Source: Fonticula-like sp. SCN 57-25 (taxonomy: Eukaryota; Nucleariida; Rotosphaerida). Taken from it: 23,026 nucleotides of DNA. The DNA is taken from positions 1-23,026 of the forward strand of contig MEDX01000071.1 of the NCBI GenBank assembly GCA_001724245.1. The letters are read 5' to 3'. Shown here piece by piece: positions 11,217 through 22,155 of the stretch. The first letter of the stretch is position 1. Every line of letters begins with the position of its first letter. The notes beneath the pieces are model-generated. The model had not been told where the DNA came from, did no database searches, and worked only from the letters and a program-made list of their open reading frames with translations. The position numbers and the translations under genes are program-made.

Positions 11217-14200
11217 TCGTCCGGCGAGCCGGTCTTGTCAGGAGGCGACATTTCGCGCGACCTCGTTCCCTTGAGGACGGCGCGCGCGCGCTCGCCGAGC
11301 TGCTTGATGGGCTTGATGACGAGCTTTTGCGACGGCGACTCGAACGACGACGTTGACTCGCTGGCCTTTGGTGCCTTTGGCGTGCGCGTCTTTTGCGTAC
11401 CGTAGAGCCGAATGAGCACGGACTGGCGGACGCCGGCGTGCGCGTCGGGGGTAGAGAAGGCAAAGGTCGAGATTGGGGGGTTCTTTCTCCCCCGCATCCA
11501 CCGCGACGGGGACTTTTCGCCCACGGCCTTCTCGCTGCCCGACTCCATGTCGCGCAGCGGGATGCCGCCAGTGTCCAGCGAGACGACCGTGTCCGTCACG
11601 GGCGCGTCGGTGGTCGCCTCGGCCGACCGGTTCTTGCGCGGGAGGATGAGCGAGCTGAACCCCGAGAGAACCGCGCCGACAGACTAGAAAAGGGGGCAGA
11701 CAGGCCACGTGTGAGCAAGCAAGGTGAAAGAGACACGTTCGGACGCACCGGTGACACGGCCTTTTCTTCGACATAATCGATCTCGTTTAGAATCTGATAA
11801 TCGGGAGGGCTCAACATGACGCGAATGCTGCGTTCGAGATGCGTAAGTAGGCGAAGCAAGGGAGCGGCATGGGAAGCGCACAATCGCCACGACGTCAGCG
11901 AGATGAAGATGGTGATCGTGACGAGCAGAATAATGAACCACGTGGCCGGATTGTACGCCACCTCATAGAACGTGTCGTAGTACGCGTACAGGTCGAGGTC
12001 CTCCGTGTCGTATGTGGACGAAAAGTACCACTGGCAGAATATGAACGCGGCGAGCGAGAGGAGCATCGCGGGCGTCTCATACATTGTCAGGCGCCTACAG
12101 AGAGTATGAGCAGATGTACGTCATCAAACGAGCTGGCGCACGAGATGCCGGTCCAAAGCGTCACCGTGATAGACACCATGATGCACGAGTACATGATCGA
12201 CCCAGTGGACCACACCGACAAGTTGTTGGGCTCCAGGGCGGCCAGCACAAACCCAAAGATGATCGCAGAGTGCGCCGCAGCAATCAACGCCCGACTCCAG
12301 AAAAGTCCGGTATTAAACTAAAGTACCGCGGTTCACAGTCAGCGCACATACACCAAAGAACAGCCACGCGTACCAGTTGGTCCTTGTTGTACGCCTCGGG
12401 CACCTGAAACAGCTTTCGTAGCGAAATGTGCCGGTCGAGCACAGCCGGCAACATGACAGGCAAGCCGGTAAAGGCTGTGAAGTACAGCACGTGCAGGAAG
12501 GGCTGGTACATGACCTACGGAATCTTTGGTTAGCGACAGCGGGCGACGAGTGGGCCAGAAAGCGCACCAAAATGGAGAAGCTGTTGACAAACTGAAAGTA
12601 CATGAGCATCATGTTGAAGAGAATCTGGATGTAGAACTGATAGAGGATCAGCGTCGATTGGCGGTGCATGGACCAGCTGCCGTGGACGAGAACAAGCTTG
12701 AGCAGGTATCTAAACTGGCCAATGGAAAAGTCCGACGCGCGCACGGCCTGACTTCCCTCTTCACCGTGCAGACCGACGCCAATGTTGGCCGCCTGCAGCA
12801 TGCCGACGTCGTTTGCGCCGTCGCCAATTGCGAGCGTTACCGCCTTGGTGCGTTCCTTGACGAGAGCGACCACGGTGGCCTTTTGGAGCGGCGACACGCG
12901 GCAGCAAATGACGGTCCGGAAGTAGAGGGCGTACGCCACAAAGCCGTCCTTGATGTGGTCCTGCAAGGCAAAGAAGAGGGTGGCGCCGTCAATGACAAGC
13001 GCCATGTCCTTTGGCAGCCTGTTGTTGGCAGCCTGCGTCTTCAACTCCTGCAGCTGACTGGCCAGGTAATCAATGAGCCAGTCTTCATCGCCGTTGCAAA
13101 TGCGCATGTCGGTTCGGTCGTCCATCATCCGCGAGGAGAGACCGATGTTGATGGCCGTTTCCTGCTTGTCACCAGTGAGCACCCACAGCTTGATGCCCGC
13201 GCGAAGCAGCATCGCGATCGTCTCGGGGACGCCATCCTGCAGCTTGTCCTCAATCGCTGTCGCACCGAGCAACTCCATGTCAACCTCAATCTGCTCCGCG
13301 GCCTCATCCAACTGAAAACAAGGGTGCGTCAGCGCGCCGACCAGAGACGGAAACAAGGCAGAGCACAACGTACCCTCGCAGCGCGGTCATAAAGGGACTC
13401 GCTCGCATCAGTGTAGATCTTTTGCCACGCGGTGTGTTCGCTCTCGCTAAGCTCGCGCTTAGCAAGACATAGGGTGCGAAGACCGAGGCGAGAGTACGCC
13501 TATCACGGAGAGAACACATATAAGCATCTCGAGCATGATGACATGCGGGCACCGTACCATAAGGCACTTGCTGGTCTTTCGGACCATCTCTTCATCGTCG
13601 CAGGCCAGCCGCTCGAAAATAACATTGTCCGCGCCCTTGCAGTAAAGGACGATGCGGCCGTCTGGTCTGCGCACGATGATGGACATGCGCTTGCGCGTGC
13701 TGTTAAAGTCGTTCACCTGGAGTACCTCAAAGGTCTGCGGCTCCCCGAGCACGTTCACTGTCACCGTATCCGGATTGCGAGACTAGGGGCGAGTTAAGCA
13801 AAGTACCCGACACAACGACGGGGAGGGCGTACGGAAAACACATAGCCGACCTGCTGCGCCATCAAGAGGAGTGCAAGCTCGTCGGGAGACGACGCGCGGT
13901 ACTTGATATTTCCAGCATCTACGGGTCATGCGACGTTTTAGGCGCCGATTAATGCGCGCAAAGTATATTGCGTACCATCCTGCTCGGGGATCACCGTCTG
14001 GCATACGGCCAGATTAAGGCAAAACTCTTGGAGAAGCGCCTGCTGCCGTGCGTCCGCGGCACCCTTCAGGTCCTTGATAAACTCCTCGCTCTCAAACACG
14101 GGATGCTACAGGTTCACTCGTCAGCTGCCAAAAAATCAGGAGAGGCGCAGAAACGAACCTGCTTGAACGCCGCATCCGTGGACACGGGGCCTCCGTAGTA

Positions 14201-16196
14201 AATGCCGCCGACCACGCAACGCTGAAAGACCATCTTGTTCTGAGTAAGTGTTCCAGTTTTGTCGGAAAAGATGTGCTCGACTTGGCCCAACTGCTCGTTC
14301 AGGTTGGTGGTTCGGGCGTTCGCATACACGTCGCGATCCATGTAGTGCATGTCCTCGTCCCAATTGATGAGCAAGCCCTGAATGAAACGAACAATTTCGA
14401 GCTGGAAAAAGAGACCAATCGGAATGATGTTTTGCAGCAGCAACACGGCGCGCAGGAATTGGAAGAACCAGTCGCTGGATTCCGCAAAAGGAATGTACCA
14501 CAATTCCCCCTCAGACTAAGCGCAACCGTAAGTGCTCGTGTTAACATAGCAAAAAAGCATCGCGTACGGAGTTTGTAATCACGCCTCCCACAACGAGTAC
14601 GACAGCCAGAATCAAAATGGCCAGGAACAGCCAAATGATTTGCTTGTTGAGCTGCATCTGGAGGTTGCTCAGCTTAATTGGCGCCGGGTCGCTGTTCCTC
14701 AACTGAACCACAGTAAGCGATAACGCCAGAGAGCTGGGGTTGCGTACCAGCTTGGTCTCATGCCCAGTATAAATGACGAGGCCGTGGACCCACGTTGTGT
14801 TTTGCAGCGTGGAGCCGCGGAGGATGAGCTCATTGGGCGTCAGCGCGATGCGTCGCGGTTCCGCCTGGACGTCAATGTCCGCGTTAATGATGTCATAGTC
14901 GAACGACTCTGAGTGCGACACGGTCTCCTGGGGGGCAGGGCGACGCCGGTGGATGTTGTTGGCCTCCAATCCCTGCGTTACGTGCATAAGGCCATCAAAC
15001 GTGTACAGGCGGTTGTTGGGCCCTTCGCAGACCACCGTTCCTGCAATGCGGGACAAGTTTGCAGGCGTCTTGATGTGGCGACTGTCCTTGATGCACTTGC
15101 GAATTTTCAGGTTGGATTCGCCGTCAATGCTGGCGGTCTCGACGAAACACACGCCGTGCGGCTCGCTCGTTGACAGCTAATAAAAGAGCATCCCAAATCG
15201 CGTTAGCCAGGCGGGCCAAGAGATGACGACGCACCAGAATGACATCGGCGCAAAAGGCGTCGTTCTCGTGGATGAGTAGAATATCGCCAACCACAACGTC
15301 ACGCCACGCCTGCGTTTGAAACTCGCCATCGCGCAAAATCTGCACAGGAGTGTCGTTTGTTCGCTGGTCGGCGCGATACTAGCAACATCGAACGTAAGGC
15401 AAAGTCGTGGTGACGCGGGCATGGTACGCACGCGGCGAAAATCTTCAATGAGCTCCTTGATGCCGGACAGAACAAGCACAACAAGAAGGGGGGTAATTGC
15501 CAACCCTGGATTAATGATGGCGGCTTGAGGGACCATTGCAATGCATGCGCAAAAAAGGAAGAAGAAATTGGACGCCTTTCCAAACTGCTCAAAGAAGAAG
15601 CTACAAAAAAAGAGTAAGTAAAACAAGTGTGGCGCAATCCAAGCCTTGTACCGAGGGAAGAACGAGTAGATCGAGTATTTCGTGGTGGAGACCGAGTTGT
15701 TCCTAAACTTCAAGTTGTGGTGGCGATCGTGATTGATGTACAGTGTCCGGAAAGGATCCTGAAAATTGTCGTTCTCAGGGCGCCTTCTACGGCAGCATCC
15801 GCCTTTCCTCAATCGCGCCCACGTCGTCGACGATCCAGTCTGTATCGAATTCAAAATGGCAGACGCCGCCGAGGCGATGCCGCCACTCGGCTGTGATCTC
15901 GTTTCAGTCTCGAGCACTTCGCACGATGCGTCGGGATTCTCCAATGGCGACACCCCTTGGCTTGACGACGCAACAGGTTCCGCGTCCATCCGCAGATCTG
16001 CTGAAAGCTCCGTGTCGCTCGTCCATGCCGAGCCTATTACTCGCCGGTCGCCGTCGGCCTCACTAGGGCCGGCAGCGGGATCTGTAGCAAACCCGACATG
16101 CTTTCCGGAGACAGAAGACGGACCGGCAGGCTGATCGCTATTCTCCATCGTGGGAGTATATGGGTCCAACTTGCTAGTTGATTCAATTCCGCTCAT
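10952..16196 (-). CDS. P4-type ATPase, phospholipid flippase (DRS2/DNF/ATP8 family) catalytic subunit
   Basis: Moves phospholipids to the cytosolic leaflet of Golgi, endosomal or plasma membranes. Fifteen exons (16196-15652, 15600-15432, 15378-15235, 15176-14748, 14702-14568, 14515-14159, 14105-13976, 13918-13833, 13782-13558, 13499-13374, 13311-12568, 12514-12374, 12317-12142, 12094-11749, 11683-10952) give 1,494 residues. Motifs: TM1-2 region [14 protein letters not shown] with [10 protein letters not shown]; actuator DGES (304-307; family norm DGET); TM4 PIGL (506-509; norm PISL); phosphorylation site DKTGTLT with D559; SSPDEL; KGAD (714-717); TGDKQET (828-834); GDGANDV (945-951). Then come the last six membrane segments. 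The N-terminal ~150 residues and the last ~240 are Ser/Pro/Ala-rich, low-complexity cytosolic tails, likely regulatory. The subclass (Drs2-like or Dnf-like) is not resolved, so no symbol is given. It is divergent from CDC50, its expected beta-subunit. Confidence 0.95.
11181..11215. repeat. GACGCC hexanucleotide repeat in the flippase C-terminal tail
   Basis: About five and a half tandem GACGCC units. On the coding (-) strand it encodes alternating Ala-Ser in the cytosolic tail. The unit is a multiple of three, so length changes keep frame; likely polymorphic between strains. Confidence 0.85.
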
Positions 16197-16214
16197 TGTG
16201 TAGCCGATTCAGAG

Positions 16215-16230
16215 GCGAGGCATGCCTCGC
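16215..16230. repeat. Perfect 16-bp palindrome in the flippase 5' leader
   Basis: GCGAGGCATGCCTCGC is identical to its reverse complement. Its centre is 26 bp upstream of the flippase ATG, so it is probably in the 5' UTR. It could be a site for a dimeric factor. Confidence 0.6.
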
Positions 16231-16460
16231 GCGGGCTCACACAACGTAGGCAACTTGTGGCGCGCGGTGGGGCCAAAGATGCAGCCTGCAAGAATCTGGT
16301 GCCGATAAAGGGCAGTTAAAAGGAGTGGCAAGGGGACTGTGTATGACCGCCGATAGCCGCAATGTAAGGGCGCCTACAAACCCCTAACGTAGGCTGGAAA
16401 AAGGAGCGTCGGCGATCGGGTTCAAGGTCCGCGCCCACCAGCGGGCAATTCGTGATTGTA

Positions 16461-16536
16461 ATTGGTCATGTGACTCATTATTCGCTACTGATTGGTCAAC
16501 CTAGATCGACAAACTTGTCAGATGAAAAGGACCAAT
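16461..16536. promoter_or_regulatory. CCAAT-box cluster with a TGACTCA (Gcn4/AP-1-type) site
   Basis: ATTGG occurs at 16461-16465 and 16491-16495, exactly 30 bp apart, and CCAAT in the opposite orientation at 16532-16536. TGACTCA, the classic bZIP (Gcn4/AP-1) site, lies at 16471-16477 between the first two and overlaps a TCATGTGA E-box-like palindrome (16466-16473). CCAAT boxes are bound by the HAP/NF-Y complex in fungi. The cluster is 185-260 bp from the CDC50 ATG and 265-340 bp from the flippase ATG. Confidence 0.5.
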
Positions 16537-16720
16537 GGTATGATTGCATTCCTTACCTGGAAAGGCGGCGGCTTTCCGGTTCTCGCCCTGGGGTGCATCT
16601 CGACGTCTTCGTTGATCTGCTTGGATTAGCCTGGACCGAAGGGAGGAAAAAGGTAAAGGCAGCGGCACGAGTAGGGAAGCGGAACCACCCAGATCGACGG
16701 ATAACTATTTTTTTTAAAAA

Positions 16721-18151
16721 ATGGCCGACAACAGCGGGGAGGTCAAGTCGAAGAAGCCGTCCAGTGCGCCGTCGTCATTCCTTTGCGATCGCTGTGGTTA
16801 CTAACTGTAGCCTGTCTCTGCTCGCAGGCTCCGCGTTCAAGCAGCAGAGGCTGAAGGCGTGGCAGCCCATTTTGACGCCGTCTAGCGTGCTTCCGACGTT
16901 TTTCGTGATTGGCATTGTATTTATTGGTCTCGGCGTTGGGCTCTTCCTCACGTCCAAGGGAGTGCGTGATCCCACTGGCGCCGCCTCTCTTTGCTCGTGT
17001 ACTCACGCGATCTCCATACAGGTCACCGAATACGAGGTCAATTACACCAACTGCGCGAGCTATTCGACGCCCGAGCCGTTTGATGTTGACGGCACCAAAT
17101 ATTCCCTCGTCGCCCTCAACAACCAGACCCAGTGCCGCATCGAGGTTCAGATCACCGACGACCTGCCCGGCCCCGTCTTCCTCTACTACCGCCTGACGAG
17201 GTGCGTCGCGCTGCGCGGATTTCTCTTTTTTTGTATTAATTTCCATTTTTGCTCCACAGCTTTTACCAGAATCACCGCCGCTATGTCAAGTCGTTTGATG
17301 CCCGCCAGCTGCAGGGCGACATGCGCACGATCGCCCAGATCCAGAGCAACTGCGACCCGCTCTACCAGGCGGAGGACCCTGTGGACAAGATCATGAAGCC
17401 GATTTACCCCTGCGGTCTCATCGCCAACTCTGTGTTCAACGACACGTTCTCCCCGATGATCGGCAAGTCGAACAACTACACCTGGCTCACCACCGGCATC
17501 GCCTGGCCGTCCGACAAGAACAAGTACGGCCCGCCCCAGTTTACGTCCGCCGACGTCGTCCCGCCGCCCAACTGGAGCAACTACAATGGGTATGCCGCAC
17601 TCGTTCCTTATTTCTATTGTTTGCTTATCGCATTGCCCCGATCGCCGCAGCACGTACCAGATTGCGCCGTGGACGCTCGACACTGTTGACCTGCAGGGTA
17701 ATGAGGCGTTCCAGGTGTGGATGCGCACCGCCGGTCTCCCGACGTTCCGCAAGCTCTGGGGCCGCCTCGAGACGACGCTCGCCGCCGACACCTACGAGAT
17801 GATCATCGACCTGCGTGCGTTCCTCGCTTTCTGCTCCCTTTTGCCTTTGTGGCCCGTCAGCTGACGTGGCGTCCGCAGGCTTTGATGTGACCAGCTTTGG
17901 CGGCACCAAGTCGGTTGTCATCGCCACCACGTCGTGGCTGGGTGGCAAGAACCCTTTCCTCGGCATCGCCTACCTCGTGGTCGGCTGCCTCTGCGTCGCC
18001 CTGGGCCTCATCTTCCTCATCAGGCACATCAGGAAGCCGCGGTGCGCGCTCCCTCTCCCATTGCTAAAAAGCAGGGCTGCTCACATTTTGCCGTTACAGC
18101 AAGCTCGGCGACTCCAATTACCTCTCGTGGAATAAGAACAAGTCGCATTAG
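16721..18151 (+). CDS. CDC50: CDC50/LEM3-family beta-subunit of P4-ATPase flippases
   Basis: Chaperone and accessory subunit needed for ER exit and activity of P4-ATPases. Exons 16721-16763, 16828-16961, 17022-17200, 17260-17589, 17651-17814, 17879-18041 and 18100-18151 give 354 residues. Family landmarks are [15 protein letters not shown] before TM1 ([20 protein letters not shown]); the exoplasmic [57 protein letters not shown]; and TM2 ([16 protein letters not shown]), with a short cytosolic tail ending NKNKSH. Five N-glycosylation sequons (NYT, NQT, NDT, NYT, NWS) lie in the lumenal domain, as expected. The start is the ATG giving a 14-codon first exon (donor GTGCGC at 16764) that restores frame to SAFKQQ. 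The 60-nt intron at 16962-17021 has no stop and could be retained in frame. Confidence 0.95.
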
Positions 18152-18495
18152 TTTTGTTTTCATTTTGGCCCGCGACAACAGTCGCGACTTTGCGCTGAAG
18201 GGCTCGAGGTATCTGATATTTCCTACTTTTCTGTCCCCTTTTGCTTTCTTTCACTTTCCACACTTTCTCCCCCTTTGGTCTCGTTGATTCAATTTTTATG
18301 CAAATTGGTGCGGTGTCGTCTATTGTTTGCACTGTAATTCTGGTCATATATCCGCCAGTAAACATTGAGAAAACTCTAGTCGATCAATCAGCGCCGACGA
18401 CAGGCAATGTCTGTTCATATAATGAATCATCATCTGTACAGGTTGGCGAGCCAACGAAACAACAAAAAGAAACAAACAGAGAAGCGCCCGCGGCT
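18152..18495. other. Convergent 3' spacer between CDC50 and PRP22
   Basis: A 344-bp spacer with T-rich stretches after CDC50 and an A-rich stretch (about 18460-18480) near PRP22. It holds both 3' UTRs. I see no further gene or RNA. Confidence 0.55.
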
Positions 18496-21400
18496 TTATC
18501 CAAACGACTGCGACTGGCCACGATGCATGCGCTGCTTTGAGGGGCGCCACTCGTTGGGGGTTTCCCATTTGTTGTGCAGCGGCTCGAGCTTTTCCGCGCG
18601 CTTCCGCCTGCTGAGCTTGTTGGGATCGGCCTGCTGGAAAAAGGTGGGCGCGACCTCGACGAGCCACTTTGGCTCGATGGCGAGGACCTCGCGCATGTAC
18701 TCTTTTGTCGTGAGAACGAGCTCGTGGTAGATGACCCACTCGGCGCCCTTGTTGAAGAGGGCACTGGACGGGTGGATGTACACGGGCGTCCCCTCGACGA
18801 GCGTCTTATATCCCTCCTGTGGGTCCTTCTTGGCGGCGTGGCTAAAGTACCCAGAGCAGATGGCCTTGCAGACGCGGACATAGTTGCGGCCGCACGAGAC
18901 GACCTCGTGCTTGTACCGGTCCATGATGGTGAGCAGCTGCTTCCGAATGTCCTGTGCCTGCCGCATCGAGCGCGCCTGAATAAAGTTTTCAAAGCACCAC
19001 GGGTTGGAGAACTTGTTCTGCTTGTAGGCGTTGTACACACAGAGCAGCGTGAGGTGATCGCCTTCGGGCTGGTGGAACTTTGCCTTTTTCTGGTCCGCCT
19101 GCGCCTGCTTCTCCTTGGGGCGATAGAAAACGCCGTCCACCGAGAGCATCGCCACCACGGTCAGCACCTCTTCGCTGCAGCCCAGATCAAACGAAGCAAT
19201 GAGCTACGACCGCAATCATTAGCAACGCAAGAAATTAAAAGGGCACGCGTACCATCTTGGAGAGCGGCGGTTCGAGCGGGAACTCGGCCATCTTGCGGCC
19301 CTCGCGCGTGAGCAGGCCCTCGTTGTCGAGCGCACCCAAGGCGTAGAGCTGCTGCAGCGCCGTGACCAGGGTCTGCAGCGGTGGCGGGTCCATAAAGTCA
19401 AACGTGATGAGGTCGTTGATGCCGAGCGCCTTGAGCATGAGCACAGTGTTGCCCAGATTGGTGCGCTGGATTTCGGGGACGCTGTTCTCCATCATTTCGT
19501 TGCGGAAAGCACTTTCAGTGTAGAGGCGGTAGCACTTGCCCGGGCCGGTACGGCCCGCACGGCCGGCGCGCTGCTTTGCCTGCGCCTTTGAGATCGGGAT
19601 GACGACGAGGGAGTCCATGCCAAGCTTGGCGTTGTAGGCCTTTTGCTTGACGAAACCGGGGTCCACGACGTAGTAGATGCCGTCGATCGTGATGGACGTC
19701 TCGGCAATGTTGGTCGCGAGCACCACCTTGCGGCTTCCCGGCGGCGCGGGGTCAAAGATACGCGACTGCATTTCGGACGGGAGGGCCGAGTACACCGGGA
19801 GGATGATGAGCTCGGGGACCGACGGGCCCAGCGCCTTCATGCGCTCATAAAGAATCTGACATGACGTATCAATTTCTTCCTGTCCAGTGAGGAATACGAG
19901 AATGTCACCCGGCGGCTCCGACAGGTGAATCTGCATCACGGTGATGAGCGACGCGTCAAGGTAATCGCTCTCGGGCTCCTTGGTGTAGAGCACCTCCACC
20001 GGGAAAGCACGACCCGGAATTGTGAAGATAGGGCACCCGAAAAAGTACTGCGAAAACTTTTCAGCATCAAGCGTGGCGGACGTGACGATCAGCTTGAGGT
20101 CCTTGCGACGGGCCACGGTCTGCTTCAGCAACCCAAAGAGAACGTCCGTATTGATGGTGCGCTCGTGCGCCTCGTCAAGGATAATGCACGAGTATTGCGA
20201 AAGGTCGTTGTCCACCAGCGACTGGCGCAAAAGCATACCATCCGTCATGTAGACAATCTTGGATTCAGGCGAAGTACAGTCCTCGAAACGAATTGTGTAG
20301 CCGACCTCCTGGCCGAGGCGACACCCGACTTCTTCTGCCACGCGCTTCGCCACCGACATGGCGGCCACGCGGCGGGGCTGGGTGCAGCCAATGCGGCCGC
20401 GGAGCGTGAACCCTTCCTCAGCGAGATACTGCGTCATCTGTGTTGTCTTGCCAGAGCCAGTGTCACCGACGACAACAAGGATCTGGTTGTCGGCCACGGC
20501 GCGGACCAGCTCGTCGCGAAGCTTGTACGTCGGCAGCGACTCGCGCTGCTCCTTGATCGACATTTTCGTGATTTTTCCAAAAGTAACATTCTTGCCCAAA
20601 GAAGACTTTTTCCACTCTGGCATGTCCTCTGGCGCAGCGGCGTTCCGCGCATCCTGAGCAAACGTCCGCTCTCCCGGCTTGGGCATCGGGTCAACCCACG
20701 CCTTGCCCATGTCCTGCGAAAAGGCGTCTCCTTGCTGCTGCTGCTGTTGCTGCTCGCGCATGTCGCGGCGGTCCTTGGCTAGCGCAGCCTGCACGGTCGC
20801 CGCGCGCTGCAGCGAGCCGTCGGGGTTCTTGACGATCTTGACGGGGGACATGTCCAGCACTTGCTGCGTCTTTCCCCTACAAGCGGCCGAGAATCAGAAA
20901 CCAAACTACAAAAAAGCAAAGCGCGCACCTAAGAAAGCTCGGCTCCTCCTCGACAAGCTCAATTTCCAAGTCCTCTTCGCGGTCCTCCTCGTCAAACTGT
21001 TCGACCATCCCATCATCGTCGGCGTACGGATTCGCCTCGCTCGGGTCCAAAACTCCGGCAGCAGCGAGCTGCTTGAGTTCCCAGCGCTGGGGCGACGATA
21101 GGCGTTTCCTTGTCGCCGCTGTGCGCCCAGAACCGGGTGCAGGGCCATCCACCACGCGCACACCGCCGTCGCGAGGCATCATTGGCGCTTCGGGATTCGA
21201 GAAACTGTCGCGCGGGTTGAGGTCCCGGCCAGTCATCTGATCCACGTCGCGCATCGAAAGGCTAATACGCGAACCGGCAATGCTCACGACCTTGACCTTG
21301 ATAGTCTGGTTGCGCTTGACCACGTCCTGCACCGCCCGAACGCGTTCGCCACCGGGTGCCGACAGTTGCGAAATGTGCACGAGGCCTTGGCGGTTGCCCC

Positions 21401-22016
21401 GCACTCCACGAAGCTGCACAAAAGCACCAAATTCCTTCGTATCCATGACAATACCATCATAAATGGAGTTGATGACGGGTTCGTCGTCCTCCCTGCGGCG
21501 ATCCCGTGGCGGCGAGCGCGAGTAGCGCCGGCGATCATAGTCAGGCGACCGACGGCGCCCATAGCCGCGCGGGGAAGGGCTGCGTCCCCTCCCCCCGCGC
21601 TCGCTACGGCTGTCGCGACGAGGACTGCGGCTTCGGCTGCGACTGCGGCTACGCCGCCGAGCGGGGCTACGAGGCCGCGGCGGCAGGGCTGACGAGGACG
21701 TTTGCGGCAGAGAGTCAGCGGGCGTGCGACCGTACGAGGCGGACGCGGCCTTGGAAGACGATGCACTTGTTGTCGTCTTGGACTGCGACGGTTTGAGGCT
21801 TTGGATAATGCGGAAGAGGTTAGCCACGAATGACGGCGTGAACGCGCCGCCGTTCTCTTCGAGAACCTTGCTAAAGTCGTCCTCGGTGGCCGATTTCAGT
21901 CCCATCTGGACGATGAACTCGGCCAGCGTCTTGTCATTGATGCCAACATGGTTCTCCAATTCTACAACGACCTTGGACACCACGGAAAGCCGCTCAAACT
22001 CAAAGAGGCTTCCCAT
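18496..22016 (-). CDS. PRP22: Pre-mRNA splicing DEAH-box ATP-dependent RNA helicase PRP22/DHX8
   Basis: Releases spliced mRNA from the spliceosome and proofreads exon ligation. Exons 22016-20929, 20876-19253 and 19203-18496 give 1,139 residues (yeast Prp22 is 1,145). In order: an N-terminal helical region (1-75); an Arg/Ser-rich domain (~115-178); an S1 RNA-binding domain (~180-256, [20 protein letters not shown] onward); the linker [20 protein letters not shown], diagnostic for Prp22; a poly-Gln run; Walker A GDTGSGKT (500-507); DEAH (597-600); SAT (629-631); TGQEEID; motif [10 protein letters not shown] (798-805); and the winged-helix/ratchet and OB-fold C-terminus. The start is the ATG giving [10 protein letters not shown]; an upstream in-frame stretch without ATG is ignored. 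Divergent from SPA2 with only 139 bp between start codons. Confidence 0.96.
20732..20755. repeat. CAG/CTG repeat coding for poly-Gln in PRP22
   Basis: Seven Gln codons plus flanking sequence, read on the minus strand, in the linker between the S1 and helicase domains. One CAA interrupts the CAG run. Probably a flexible spacer of variable length. Confidence 0.8.
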
Positions 22017-22155
22017 CGTCGTCAGCACGCACCGCGCCGGTGCCGGTGGTGCGACAAGGCGAGAATTGAGTGCCCCGCAAGTAAGCTGATCTGGATTCTA
22101 CATGGATTGTGTCATCTCAGTCGTGCTTGCACCGGGAAGTCTCTCCGCACTCGCC
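22017..22155. promoter_or_regulatory. Divergent promoter region of PRP22 and SPA2
   Basis: Only 139 bp lie between the two start codons. I see a CCGGTG-rich stretch (22037-22050) but no recognised box. If SPA2 used the in-frame upstream ATG at 22102 the spacer would shrink to 85 bp. Confidence 0.45.

Larger units (their letters stand above)
16197..16720. promoter_or_regulatory. Shared divergent promoter of the P4-ATPase and CDC50 genes
   Basis: These 524 bp separate the two start codons and hold no convincing gene. Visible elements are a perfect palindrome (16215-16230) in the flippase leader; direct repeats AACGTAGGC at 16243-16251 and 16386-16394; AGGGG (16331-16335) and CCCCT (16381-16385), stress-element-like and in opposite orientation; and a cluster at 16461-16536 of three CCAAT boxes and a TGACTCA site. 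A T/A homopolymer stretch directly precedes the CDC50 ATG. The element names are motif matches; their use is inference. Confidence 0.6.

Noticed and set aside
12082-12106. A 25-nt minus-strand intron in the flippase with a GTACAT donor, as an alternative to the 47-nt one
   Set aside because: Too short to splice; the GTGCGC donor at 12141 restores frame and gives an intron of normal size.
12526-13392. A 288-codon open frame on the plus strand opposite the flippase
   Set aside because: It is antisense to conserved P-type ATPase sequence (TGDKQET to GDGANDV) and runs across an intron; no family resemblance.
15759-15822. Possible extra 64-nt intron in flippase exon 1 (GTGGGC donor, TTTTCAG acceptor)
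   Set aside because: Removing it would shift the frame and destroy the conserved [11 protein letters not shown] segment; the donor is also unlike the others.
16452-17396. A 314-codon open frame spanning the CDC50 upstream region and first exons
   Set aside because: It starts in the promoter and reads through real introns; the spliced CDC50 model starting at 16721 matches the family.
19925-20782. A 285-codon open frame on the plus strand opposite PRP22
   Set aside because: Antisense shadow of the helicase core; the translated sequence shows no domain.
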